NCBI GenBank assembly: GCA_033297205.1
Contig: MU859254.1
Location: 1-64,000, forward strand
Direction: 5' to 3'
Length of the DNA stretch: 64,000 nucleotides
DNA from: Pseudoneurospora amorphoporcata
Lineage: Eukaryota > Ascomycota > Sordariomycetes > Sordariales > Sordariaceae
Part shown: positions 1-10,533 of the stretch, one piece after another
Layout: each line of letters opens with the position of its first letter
How positions within the stretch are numbered: the stretch's first letter is position 1
Program-made: the position numbers and the translations under genes
Notes under the pieces: generated by a model
Databases searched by the model: none
What the model was told of the DNA's origin: nothing
Seen by the model: only the letters and a program-made list of their open reading frames with translations

Positions 1-212
1 TTCTGTGGAGACTAAGTTCCCCAGTGACCAGCCTACTATACTACTGAGTAGTACAGGGCAGTTACAAGGCACAGTACTAGCCACACGTTAACATTCTTGT
101 ATGCCTTGCCCTTGAAGTAGCTATCGAAGTGAGGTTTGCTATTAAACGCCAGGTCATGTAAGGGTTCTACGAGGTTGACACACAGGTAGGCCTTGATGAA
201 AGCTGTAATATT

Positions 213-716
213 CTGTGACAAGGGCTGTATTCAGAGCTTGGAACAGTAGTTCAATTCAGCTAATAAACTTCTTTGGTCTCGAAGGCCTTGTTGATCTTCT
301 CAACCTCCAGAAGAAGGCTGGGCTTCAAGGCCTTCTTATGCCAAACGGAATCAGCACCTTCTTGAGGTACGCATCAAGCCTTGTCGCCTGAGGCTTCAAG
401 GCATCTATTATATATGTGGAACTTCCTGAATGCCTTCATCTATTCTCTATCTTCCTTTTGGCGTTGTCCTTCATCCGTGCGCCTTGCTTCTTGTTTGGTT
501 AACTATAGTTACTTCTAGGAAGCTTGGGATCGTCTCGAGATTGGGATCGTCTCGTAGTGCCTCATCAGCGTCTTCGGCACTTCCAAGGTTTAGCTCGCTA
601 GCCGGTAGCGTCGGGAGCAGTTCGGGTAAGCAGTGCTGATGGCCGAGAGTCCGGCCGAGGTGAGTGTGGCGGCCGGAGGCCTCCAGGCATCTCGAAGCTA
701 ATACTAAGCGTTAAGG
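213..716. repeat. Direct repeat copy A (decayed)
   Basis: This stretch aligns by eye over its whole length with 1857-2378, in the same orientation. Both copies share the order: a block about an accession-like 'cttggaacagtagttcaatt' run, a GGCCTTCTTATGCC block, and a CGGCCGGAGGCCTCC block near the end. Copy A has many T/A bases where copy B has C/G, as expected for a copy more heavily hit by C-to-T mutation. Neither copy keeps a long open frame. It is most likely a fragment of a dispersed transposon, family unknown. Confidence 0.75.
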
Positions 717-1856
717 CTCTACTGAGCCTTACAATCCTAACCCTTAGACTGTAGGCAATGTCTGTGTAACACATAACTTAAGCAATACAATATAGTTTTT
801 TCCACAGTGCAGAGTTTACTGTAATCTTCTGTCTTGAGAGCAGAGTCCTTTCTAAGACCTCTTTTACAACACTCCTATTGTATCTGCAACTACGCTGCAA
901 CTACGCTGCTTCCTTCAGCACTGCTTTCGTACCACCGCTTCCGCTCCGCTCTGCTACAAGTGCATAGTTCACTGTAGCATCCCTATACTAGTACTATCAT
1001 TATAGGCTAGTTAGGGCATTGCAGCAAACAGAAGTATCTGCCATCTAGGTACCTCTACGCTTAAGGCTTGTTCGGCTATACGTTAGTACGTTTCCAGGTT
1101 AAGATTTTATATGTAGAACGTACTAACGCACTACTGCAATTTTTTATGTTCAGCTCAAACATCTTATTTTTTATGCACACTCTGCAACTACCTGCAACCA
1201 TCTGTACTGATCCCAAATCCTCAATCTGACCAATCAGAAGGTCAGAATTTTTCGAAATCCTTAACTGCAGTCCTTAACGTAGAGTAAACCTACCTACACA
1301 CTATTGAAACCTACTAGCACACTATCCACCATATATGTCAGCTGTCATGTAAATTATCATATTTTAGCAGCAAAACTTACTATTTTAAATAGTCATTACC
1401 ATTTAAATTACCTAACTATATGACTTAGAGTACCTATACTATGACTCAAATCATTCAAATCTCATAATCAACCCCTGATATTTAGTGCAATCTGCTACAA
1501 ATTAACTGGTCTATTTAGATACTCGCTATATTACATCCCAGTCAAAATCGCTATCGAGTGACAAAAGCTCAGAAGATATCTCAATAGGTGCCTGCCGTGC
1601 GCTCCCCCTCTCCCCTCCCCCTTCCCCCCTTCCTCTCTTTTCCTCCCCCTCTCTCTATTTTCGAACTCTCTCCACTCAGTTATGGTAGTTGTGTTGTGTT
1701 GCGCTGGTTGTGTTGAGGGTGCAGTGCAGTGCGACAGGTATGTGCAAATGTGCAAGTTTGAAAGTGCGAAAAAATTAACTAAGTTAGTATAATGTTGCGT
1801 GTTATTTCAAAAGCAAAATTTAGCAGGTAAAAATGGAGTTTACGATGTTAGGTATC
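717..1856. other. AT-rich spacer between repeat copies
   Basis: No gene is supported here. The sequence is AT-rich. A 12-bp inverted repeat (CGTTAGTACGTT and its complement) sits near 1080-1127, and a pyrimidine-rich block lies at about 1590-1675. It is probably decayed repeat DNA. Confidence 0.5.
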
Positions 1857-2378
1857 TGTGACAAGGGCAGTAATCTGGGCTTGGAACAGTAGTTCAATTC
1901 AGCTAATAAACTACTTTGGTCTCGAAGGCCTTGTTGATCCCTCTCGACCTCCATGAGAAGGCCGGGCTTCAAGGCCTTCTTATGCCAAAAGGAATCGGTA
2001 CGTACTTGAGGTACGTATCGAGCCTTGTCACCTGAGGCTTCCAGGCATTTGTCTAGCAGTCTGTGTACATGTGGATCTTTCGGAATGCCTTCATCCATTC
2101 CCTATCTTCCATCTAGCGCCGTCCTTCATCCGGGCACCCTGCTCCTTGCTTGGTTGGCTATGGTTGTTCCTAGGATGACTAGGATTGTCTTGTGGTGATC
2201 TTTCAGTGTCTTCGGCACTTCCGTGGTTGGCTCTCTAGCCCGGTGGCATCGAGGGAAGTTCGGGTAAGCAGTACCGGTGGCCAAGAGTTCGGCCGAGGTG
2301 GGTGTTGCGGCCGGAGGCCTCCGGACACCTCTGAGGAGGCCTCCGGCCATTTCGAGGCTGATGCCAAGCGTCGAGGGT
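1857..2378. repeat. Direct repeat copy B (less decayed)
   Basis: Second copy of the ~0.5 kb repeat seen at 213-716, separated from it by about 1.1 kb of AT-rich DNA. On the minus strand one frame stays open from 2098 to 1820 and, after two stops, joins the frame that runs from 2566, so this copy may derive from a transposon coding region. The product is not recognised. The GC-richer composition compared with copy A suggests it was mutated less or later. Confidence 0.7.
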
Positions 2379-2562
2379 GAGTATGGCCTAGTTGCCTGAG
2401 GCATCCAGCCGTATAGCAAGGCTTGAGTCCAAGCCGTGCGGCTCCTTAGGAGCTTGGTGAGGTTTAGGGTCGAATGTCCGTATGACAGTATTATTTGGCT
2501 GCAAGGCCCGCTTTTATATAAGGGATGGTGTGCGGGTAGGTTTACTCTTAACGTACTACGTC

Positions 2563-3231
2563 TCAATTAGCTACGGTGTCGCTACCAGCAACAAAGACCT
2601 CACTACCCTGCTGAGTGAAGGGTTGATCGTGACTAAGAGTGGGAGTGGCCGAACGAGGATCTACTAGAGTGTCACTGGCTGAAGACTCGCCGAGGGGATG
2701 CGAACTCAAGGAAGCGCCAGCATTCGAAGGGTCGCTGACAGATTGGACATCGAGACCTATAGAACTAAAGTCCAGATTCTTACTGCTCAAGCTATCGAAT
2801 ATAGATTCGGAATAGTTAGATAGGGCCTCTGAGCTAGGCTTAGTGACAGCGTTGTGACTACTATCAGGTGTAGGAAAATCAAACGAGCTTGAAGAAGATG
2901 GGCCGGACGGGGGAGAAGGACGTAAGGGATTGGGAGAACGGCTAGATTCCGAAGACTCGCCGGCCTAGGACTCAGCTTGGGAAGAGTCTTCTCTATCACC
3001 ACTGTCGAGAGAAGCCGCAGAGTCGGCAGCAGGAGAGCCTTAAGGGGGAGAAGTATCAGCCTTAGGCTCAGGGACCACGGCGAGCTCGGGGATAACTTGG
3101 CTACCGTGGATCAAGAAGATACGCTGGCGAGCAGCATCACTACCAATGGCGCGAGGTACCGGCAGGACAAGCTGGAAGTGAGCGCTAGCAATTTTGAGAC
3201 GTAGTACGTTAAGGACTGCGGTTAAGCACAA
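2563..3231 (-). pseudogene. Decayed serine-rich reading frame with two internal stops
   Basis: One minus-strand frame reads like protein from 3231 to the stop at 2563 but is interrupted by two in-frame stops, at about 3040 and about 2970. The N-terminal part contains hydrophobic and basic residues (a stretch reading RLKIASAHFQLVLPVPRAIG). The rest is rich in Ser, Pro and Asp. The second stop follows TCC and would be a Gln codon if CAG had become TAG. Position next to the repeated DNA at 1857-2378 suggests a transposon gene such as a gag-like protein, but no diagnostic motif is visible and the family is unknown. Confidence 0.4.
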
Positions 3232-3542
3232 CTACTTATATATTATAAGGTTTAACCTCCTATAAATATAGGGAATAGCCGTCGTAGTAAAGCCTAGATA
3301 ATAGATGAGGTTTCTAATTGAAATCTATTACTGAAATGACAATGAGAAAAGGATGGCGATGATAAAAAGGATAGCGATGATAAGAAGAGTGGTGGTGATG
3401 ATGAAAAGGATGGTAGTGATGATGAAAAGGAGGAAGGAGGAGAAAGAAAGAAGATAGAAGGTAGAAAGGAGGAGAGCTCCCGATGTTGAGTACCTCTTTC
3501 TATTTTGTAGCTAAAGTCTTGGCCTACTTTAACGCTGCCTTA
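3232..3542. other. AT-rich, purine-biased spacer
   Basis: No gene seen. 3340-3470 is a degenerate purine-rich repeat with GATGATGAAAAGGATGG-like units. Confidence 0.5.
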
Positions 3543-3899
3543 AGCCGCGTTCGGTCGCCCAGTATGCCAGTATCATAGAGGTTGCATTACTGTTGATGGC
3601 TTGCAGCGAAATCGCTGTACAGTAATACAATAGTAATGTGAGTGCTTTTATACTAGCATAAACATAGGGTTTGAAGCAGTATGAAAGCGAAGAAAGCAGT
3701 AAGATCTCCAACGATTTCTGGCCTTCTAATTAGTCAGATGCAGCCTATTGAGGGAGTTGGAGGAAGTGTAGCGACCTACATCAACTTGCAGATTTTTACT
3801 AGAAAACAGCCGAACGTAAAAATCACGGCAGTATACTGTTGCTTACTGCCATATAAACTTCCTTACTATTACTGGCATACTGGGCGACCGAACGCGGCT
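3543..3899. mobile_element. MITE-like element, 30-bp perfect terminal inverted repeats, TTA target duplication
   Basis: The left end reads AGCCGCGTTCGGTCGCCCAG and continues ten more bases. The right end at 3870-3899 is its exact reverse complement over 30 bp. The trinucleotide TTA lies directly outside each end (3540-3542 and 3900-3902). Total length is 357 bp with no coding capacity. A 3-bp TTA duplication is typical of PIF/Harbinger-type elements, so a non-autonomous Harbinger-like MITE is the best guess. Confidence 0.8.
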
Positions 3900-3983
3900 T
3901 TAATGTTGTAGGATTGCAGCTGCGGACCCTGCACATTAACACGTTTATTTCCTAAAATCCCTAACGCGGACCCGAACACGTCT

Positions 3984-4376
3984 TTAGTCCTCATCATCGC
4001 AATAGTCGTCGGTTTCGTTGTATATTATAGGGATCCACAAAGGAAGGTTGTTTCGAGCCTGCCTGAGCAGGCGCGCTGTAGGCTCAAAGTCAAAAGGGTC
4101 GGAATCATCGTCGCCTTCACTGTTGGATGTGGATGAGCTCTCCTCGAGGTGCTGTGCACCAATTTGCTGGCTGGCAATGGGCCACCCATATGAACGCGTT
4201 TCGTCCTTATAGAGGGTAATTCTCGGGTCTGAGGAAGGCGTGGGAGAGGAAGACAAACATGGTTGGGAGCGTCTTAATGCCGTGAAGTTTCGGGTCGCGG
4301 ACGGTGATCTCCCGAAAGGGGAGGTATCATCCGTAACATATATGGCTCTTCTGTCTCCTTCTGGGGTATCTTCCAT
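3984..4376 (-). CDS. Small hypothetical acidic protein (130 aa)
   Basis: An uninterrupted frame starts at ATG 4376 and ends at 3984. The product is Ser/Thr/Asp-rich, with a run of Glu/Ser/Asp in the middle (about residues 78-95) and an acidic C-terminus ending in CDDED. No domain is recognised. Composition is coding-like and the frame lies clear of the transposon at 3543-3899. It could also be the last exon of a longer gene. Function unknown. Confidence 0.4.
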   Translation of the reverse strand: MEDTPEGDRRAIYVTDDTSPFGRSPSATRNFTALRRSQPCLSSSPTPSSDPRITLYKDETRSYGWPIASQQIGAQHLEESSSTSNSEGDDDSDPFDFEPTARLLRQARNNLPLWIPIIYNETDDYCDDED

Positions 4377-4498
4377 CTCTATATATACCTGTCCATGACT
4401 CCTTGTATCTTCTGACTCTTTGTCTAGAAATACTTGCTGCTCTACAATCAGTCTGACAGGCAGACCCTAGTCATCTCCAGGAACCAACCTTGACAGTA

Positions 4499-5898
4499 TC
4501 ATAGCCATCTATGTCCAGCACAAAACGTATGCAGAGCTTTCTGGCATATCTTCCCATGATGTTCATTCCAACATCCAACAGTCACTTGGCTATAGCAAAC
4601 CAACCTCCCTCCTTGTTTACCCCAGAACCAATTACTCCAGATTTTCCTCCACCACATCCCCATCCCCATCCCTCTTCCGACCAGGGACTGATCATGTTTC
4701 TTCGCCCACTCATCGTTTACGGGCCAGCGGGCAGTATGTTGGACGACTGTTCGACAAAAGGGCGTTAGCATCCATTCAACCGACAAACAAGCAACTTAAA
4801 ATACGAGCAAGACAAATAAGGGAAATGACTAACCTTCCATAGCATACTGCACAAATATCTCCCCCTCCCCCTCCACCTCCACCCTGCACCCCCGAAAGTG
4901 CTTCACCGCCCTGTTCCTCTTGAACGGATGCCTATTGAAGCTCGGGGTCTCGGCCTGACAGACTCCAAGCAGTTCGGGAGCGGGGCAAGCGAAGACGAAG
5001 AACTTGGTATCGTTGTTGTTGCCATCGTCGTCATCGTCCTCATTGTTGCCATTCTTCTTGCCGGAGCCCGAGCTACAAAGACCAGCAGCGGCAAGAAGAC
5101 GTTGCTCCGCTTTGAAAGCCCAATACTTACCCTTCTTGACTTGCGAGCGCTTGATTGTAGCGTGCTGGGCGGCAGCGACGGTATTATCGTCGACGGCGTA
5201 CGTGGCCTTTCCCTTGCCCTTGTCTTTGACGGTAAACCTCTTTGGGCTCCGGATGAATGGATCAGGGGAGCAAGAACAAGAACGAGAGCGAGAACGAGAG
5301 CGTATTAAAGAGTTGACGCCGTCGTCAGCGGGCGTGGCGGCGTGTTGCCTAGCTCTAGTATGAGCCCGAGAGGAGCGCGCGATTTAATCGGAAGCCGTAG
5401 GCTCGGCGGTCGGTCGCGGTTCTGGGGCTGCTGGGATGACTGATGTCACGCGTTCGGAGCTCCGGTGTTGGATAAAGTGGTTGCATTGGCGGTGGGCTCC
5501 GAGTCGGAATTAATATGATGATAAGCAATGTTTTTGGAGTTTTTGGCGCGGGCTTCGGCGCGAACGGCCTTCATCTTGACGGTACAGTCCGAGACGAGAG
5601 TGCTAGGATGACGGCGGTGATCCTCAAACTACGGATTTCCCCAAGGGTTTTCTCTTGTTCGAGGAACTTGAAATAGGTCGGGCTCCGGCGAGGAGTTTCT
5701 TGGAAGGTCATCAGCACTCTCGGCGCTGTCGAGCTTGGTTCTGTCCTGGGAGTGCACGTGGGCATGCCATGGGTGAGTCTCCGACGGGTACACTTTGATC
5801 ATCCAACCTCCGTGGTCGTAGGATGTTTGGTGATGCACAATCAGCGAAATCTTCCATTTCTGCAAGTTGGCGTCGTTGAGCAGCATCATTGACCTCAT
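4499..5898 (-). pseudogene. Decayed paralogue of the Cys/His-tail protein at 42.6 kb
   Basis: The 3' half (about 5320-4499) translates into a protein matching the C-terminus of the gene at 42596-44749. It has the KRSQVKKGKYW motif, an acidic and Asn-rich spacer, a degenerate Cys/His stretch with HPFKRNRAVKHF, then an intron of about 83 bp (donor near 4832, acceptor near 4748) and the NDEWAKKHDQS motif. Upstream, coding-like frames can be followed back to an ATG at 5898, but they are interrupted by stops near 5629 (TAG after a Pro codon), near 5445 (TGA) and near 5384 (TAA), and the frame changes between them. The stops could be CAG, CGA and CAA codons that suffered C-to-T change. Alternatively the 3' part is a short live gene with an unseen first exon. 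Confidence 0.5.
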
Positions 5899-6454
5899 GG
5901 GTGAGTTGGCAAGGAGGGATGGCAATGATGTAATTTACGTATTGAAAGTAAAAAAAGGATGTGTGAGATGGAAGATGGATAAGTACTTTCGCTCTTGGGG
6001 GGTGGGTCTGAAATTGTGATTGTAGCCCGGTACCGCGAGGCTCGAGCTTGACTGCCAGGATAGCCTGTGCCTTGCTCCTTCCTCGTTGTATCCCTCGACA
6101 AACGAACTTGTCGGCGACCCACAAAAGTGTCCACACTGAATGGCCTACGATATTGTTTGGACGACCAAGAATGTTGTCTGCTCGAACTGATAGACAAGGA
6201 GGGCTGCGTCGGTGAGGGTTGCAAAGGAAAAGGTCCAGTACTTTGTAGCTTTCATAGCTGTAGATATGACTGTTCGGACAATTCGCAGATGAAAAGACTG
6301 GTAAGTAGCGATCGGTGGAGGATGAAGATGCATTACGAAAACCTGATATATTGATAGAAAATGCACTTAGTGCAACGCATCTCGCCAACTACCCCAGAAA
6401 TAACCAAACACATCTGTCCTACTGGCCACATAGGTGTTCCCGAAGTTGGGATGC
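5899..6454. other. Intergenic, no supported gene
   Basis: Open frames exist on both strands but overlap each other and lack recognisable motifs. This is the 3' flank of MT1. Confidence 0.4.
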
Positions 6455-8057
6455 CTATTCAGGCTTCCGACCCCATGCAACACGCGCCATGAAGTATCCG
6501 TGGACCTTGGGATCATTCAAATCCTTTCTGAAGTGACTGGCAAAAGCTTTCGCCTCATCCGTTGTCCAACCAAGGACAGAATGCCACAGGTAGTTGATGT
6601 ATCCTGGAGCGAATTGTCAGAATTATCTCGATCAAGGCTCATTAAGCAAGGAAGTGGAAGCGGGATTGTTCACGAGCCAACTTACCGTCAAGATCCGACT
6701 CGGCGGCCATCTTCCACCAAAGGCCTATTTCCGCCGCTTTCTTATCAGGGTGCCAGACACCCATCGGGACTTGGATATCCTTGAACTGGATATCAACAAA
6801 CCCAGCTTCCTCCATACACTTCCGCTGAAGATCCTCCTGATATACACTAAAGGTTTTCCCAAGCCTTCTACCACCTTCAAAAAAGACCTTAGCCCATTGG
6901 TCTAGAGCACCGCCTTCCTTTACCGACCCGTCATCACATAGGAATTCGGATTGCGGAACATAGCTCTCCACATAGCCTCCGGGCTTTGCGACTCGATAGG
7001 CTTGACGAAAGAGGGTATACCAATCATCGACAATACCTATCAACATCCGTAAATTAACGAAATCGAAAGTATTATCAGGCCATGTCCATTCCCGGTTGCA
7101 GTCATCCAACTCAAACTTAACGTTGGCAGGGACCCAAGAAGGCTGGATAGGGGAGACATCTGTGCCTATAACTTCGGCATTCGGGAATTCGTCGGCAAAG
7201 TCACTGATATCCGTCAGCTAAGCCATCCGAGCAGGAGACAACAGAGCGAATAGGCAAACTATCCGAACATATGACAACGGAGAGGATATAACTTACATCG
7301 CCCAGAGCCCAGAGCCCGTCGCAATATCGAGTACCTTCTGAACCTTCTTCTGTTCAAGAGGGGAGAGATAGAGCTTCCCGTCCATTTGCACCATGATAGC
7401 GTGATGCCTTGCTCGCTGGTCAGCTTTCTGCCCTCGGAGGTAGGGCTGCTTTATCAGAGAGAATTGTGCAAATGCTTACATAATTTCCATCGCATCAACG
7501 TGACGTTTGTCATTGGGCTCCCATGCCTCGGCGGTACCAATTTCGGCATGGTATGTTCTCCCATGGACCTCGCGATAGTGAAAAATGCTTGAACTGAGAG
7601 AAGCGGTTGTGGAGGCGAACGAGCCAATGCTAGACGCCCCATCGTCGACATCCTCTTCGGGAAGCTGCAAACATCGGCGGAGATATTAGTAAGTTGAAGG
7701 GGACTTTAGAACTGGAAATCTGCCTTAGGTAGTTACCGGTTGCTCTGTCCAATGGGTCGCAGGTAGAATGCCAGCTGCGCTTTGCGCCTCAGTGGTAAGC
7801 TGGACCGGGGCAGCTGCGGGTGCCGGCGAAGCTGCGGGTGCCGGTGAAGCTGCGGGTGCCGGTGAAGCTGCGGGTGCCGGTGAAGCTGCGGGTGCCGGTG
7901 AAGCTGCGGGTGCCGGTGAAGCTGCGGGTGCCGGCGAAGCTGCGGGTGCCGGCGAAGCTGCGGGTGCCGGCGAGGCCGCTTTGCCTTTAGGGCTCTTCGG
8001 GCTTTGAGGGCTTTGAGGGCTTTGAGGGCTTTGAGGGCTTTGCGTACTGGAACCCAT
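6455..8057 (-). CDS. SAM-dependent methyltransferase MT1 (five exons, 427 aa)
   Basis: Predicted class I (Rossmann-fold) S-adenosylmethionine-dependent methyltransferase of the large fungal family with Pfam Methyltransf_23-like domains; the substrate is unknown. Exons are 8057-7737, 7664-7480, 7407-7297, 7203-6686 and 6603-6455. All junctions are GT-AG and phases agree. Residues 6-20 are five QSP repeats and about 28-83 are nine SPAPAA repeats. HGRTYH follows at the end of the N-terminal region. Motif I is DIATGSG at about 196-202, followed by the ADEFP and GTDVSPIQPSWVP signature; the C-terminus is WGRKPE. The start was chosen because it opens the SP-rich leader found in MT4, MT5 and MT6. 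No signal peptide is seen, so the cytosol or nucleus is likely. Confidence 0.88.
7813..7974 (-). repeat. 18-bp minisatellite inside MT1 (nine copies)
   Basis: Nine in-frame copies of an 18-bp unit (plus strand GCTGCGGGTGCCGGYGAA) encode a (SPAPAA)9 stretch near the N-terminus of MT1. Copies differ almost only at one C/T position. A second array of 9-bp units (AGGGCTTTG) at about 7996-8040 encodes QSP repeats. The unit length is a multiple of three, so copy-number change would not shift the frame. Confidence 0.9.
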
Positions 8058-8217
8058 GTTTGTAACAGCCGGAAGGATAGCCGAGTCGGTTTTATGTTGA
8101 GCGACCGGGAGTGAGGAAGCCAGATACACTGGAGCAAACCCTGTGACGTCCTGAGTTGAGGACTTGGGACTTGAGAGAGCCGTTCCATGGGCTGGACTTT
8201 AAACCAATTTGGTGAAG

Positions 8218-8330
8218 GGGTATCGTACGGTAAAGGGAAGAATGTACAGTCTCTTTCACGGTTGCGTTACTGTGAGGCACGCACGAGACTCGCTGGAGTT
8301 CCTTCTTGATACGGTCCTAGGGCCATGCAA
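8218..8330 (-). promoter_or_regulatory. Conserved upstream blocks of MT1
   Basis: On the plus strand, TATCGTACGG lies at 8221-8230 and ACTGTGA at about 8269-8275, with a further block ending in CCATGCAA at 8298-8330. Related blocks occur at similar places upstream of the other MT genes. They lie 160-275 bp before the MT1 start and may be regulatory sites or simply inherited promoter sequence. Confidence 0.5.
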
Positions 8331-8673
8331 TTGGTGAGACTGTGACGGTGCCGTAGAGGAAGGAGATTCTTGATTCCAGGGGTGTTTCTATCGGACCAAT
8401 CGACAGCTACCAAACATCGGTACTGCGCGCTGCGGGGCCCTAATAGCTTCTGCTCGCTATGCCTCTTTAATCTCTGCCGTGTCCTGCCACTGAGGGGTGC
8501 AGTGACTTGATGCAGTTTCCTGTCACATCCAGACAAGAGAAGAACCGTCAAGGTCGGTTGGGTCGACGAGTCGCTCCGACCCACCAAAGAACGTGAACCG
8601 TACCCGGTGAAATTCCCGTGTTCATAGGCCACCAGCACGTCCGCCCCGACTGTGCGAGCCAAGGCGGGTATCC

Positions 8674-8878
8674 CTTTAGCGGTGAAAATGTATCCTTTTT
8701 GCCAAGGCCGTCTTTTGCCCAATCGGTTGGCGTTATTTTTATCCACAGATACTTCTTGGCCAGCAGATACCTGGGTTTGGCTAGTTTTTGCGCGCGCTTG
8801 GCGAAATTTTGGAAGGCCACCAAGTACTGGAAGTAGAGGGGTGTTCTTGGCAAAAAGGATACATTTTCACCGCTAAAG
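8674..8878. mobile_element. MITE-like element with 33-bp perfect terminal inverted repeats
   Basis: The left arm 8674-8706 begins CTTTAGCGGTGAAAATG and the right arm 8846-8878 is its exact reverse complement over 33 bp, enclosing 139 bp without coding capacity. No clear target duplication was seen (flanks end in CC and start with AC), so the class is uncertain and the true ends may lie slightly elsewhere. It sits in the spacer upstream of MT1. Confidence 0.65.
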
Positions 8879-9399
8879 ACATGGCAACCAACAAGGCGTC
8901 GATGAACAGACGAGACCCCGTCCGTCACGTTGGAATCCACCATTTTGGACATCAACTTGTAGGGGTTCTTTCCCTACAGCAGGCTGCAGTAGCGTCGCAA
9001 TCCGGTCGTGCCGCGGAGTGACAGGTCTCCGAAAAGGTACACGTCTGCTGAACGGTTATGATCTGATAAAGTTGACGGGGTTCACCCAGTGGCCCCGCCT
9101 GCCAAGGGGGCTCGGAGACATTTTGGCACCTGGAAAGTGCGACGAGTAATGTAGATTGAACATCTGACCTTAAGATCATAGGACAGGAGGTTCTGCTAAC
9201 GGTCGGGGCAAAACGCGGTTCGATTTTCTATTGAACTCGAATTGACGAACGGCGGGAATAAAGCGCTGGGCTGAGTGAGAATCTCGTTTGCTCCTGGCTG
9301 GCACCTTACTCGTTAGCACAATGAAATGACACAGGGGGGAAGAAACATAGTCATCAGAAAGACAAAATTTGTGTTTCTGTCCTTGCTTCTTTTTTTTTC

Positions 9400-10066
9400 C
9401 TAATGGCCGAGTAGATAATGTACCATTTCCCGCCTCGACATCTGCCCGTAGGCGGTGAGAAAGCGAACGCGGCGCCTCTGGCTTACTCTTTCATTGGGCT
9501 GAGGTCTTGCACCGGACCACGGGTTCAGAAGTGCAGCACAAGGGGTGGTGGACGGAGAAGGAGCGGATGCAGCTGAAAAGGTGGTGTAGAATGTAAAAAT
9601 CATAGGATCTGACGTACCCTTGAACGTCAACTTCAGTTCCAACCGTCGCACCCCATCTTCAAAGATATGCAGAACCAGGGTGGGCTTCTGCTTAGGTAAT
9701 CGACCCACCTCGATCGATCTTGCGATTTATCGAATCGTTGCATCTGATATCGTACGTGGTATCGACAAGGAAACCGAACGCATGGGCGTCTCATCGAAGT
9801 TATGATGCATTACTTGACCATCTGGCGAAAGGCGGGAAAGTTAGTTGATTGTGAGTAAGATGGAGGGCTGAGCTGGTAAGTGAGAAACATTCGGGATACT
9901 TACTCTGCGGGAATTGGGCGGGACGGATCAACCAGACAGATGGCCCTGGAAGCCTAGATCGGTCAGTATCGACCGTTGGATGTCTAGCCGGCTGCGGGAC
10001 CGCCGACGAATGCGAGATTCGGATATCTGAAGGAGGTGGGTGTGAAGCTGTACAATAAGATGCCAT
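9400..10066 (-). pseudogene. Hypothetical two-exon gene with a premature TAA
   Basis: ATG at 10066 opens a frame of coding character. Exon 1 is 10066-9904, intron 9903-9822 (GTAAGT to CAG) and exon 2 starts at 9821. Translation meets TAA at 9729-9727 after 84 codons. The same frame then continues with clearly protein-like sequence (GRLPKQKPTLVLHIFEDGVR) and stays open to 9400. TAA would be CAA with one C-to-T change at a CpA site, the favoured RIP target. Alternatives are a genuine 84-residue protein or another intron that skips the stop. No domain is recognised. Confidence 0.4.
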
Positions 10067-10533
10067 GGTTAGTTTGATGGGGTGGTGAAAAGGATGATGA
10101 GTTGACATCTGAGCTGAGACTAACATTGAGGTCATTGGAGTCTTGCAAAAACCCCGCGATGGGAATCTAGATGGCAATGAAGGAGACGCCACTGTATTTT
10201 CGCTCATTTTTATGGTCAAATATTATATTGCCATCTGTGCAGCTAGCCCTGGTGTCGTTTAACTGATGTGATTGCTTCAGGTTGATTTTTGTGATGCGGG
10301 CGGCTTGACAGCCAAATCTGGAATCGTTGAAAGTCATTGTCTGGGCAAGGAGGGTGATGACGGGTCTTGGCCAAAGATTCTCAAAGAATGCCGGCACCGC
10401 TGTACGGGTCATAAGGCTGAGCGGAGTGGCCTGCAGTCGGCTGGCGGGGCTGGCAGGAAGCTGAGAGGCGGGCATCGACGTCGTTCGAGTTTCATTTCAT
10501 AATACCTGCCATTACCACAGGAAAATTCCGTAA
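10067..10533. other. Intergenic, 3' flank of MT2
   Basis: Open frames on both strands are short and mutually overlapping. No motif or RNA gene was recognised. Confidence 0.4.

Noticed and set aside
5711..6388. 225-codon minus-strand frame
   Set aside because: No motif, and overlapped by the better-supported decayed gene frame and by long frames on the other strand.
7813..7974. Regular short repeats that could suggest a CRISPR array
   Set aside because: Units are contiguous without spacers, in frame within a gene, and the organism is a fungus.
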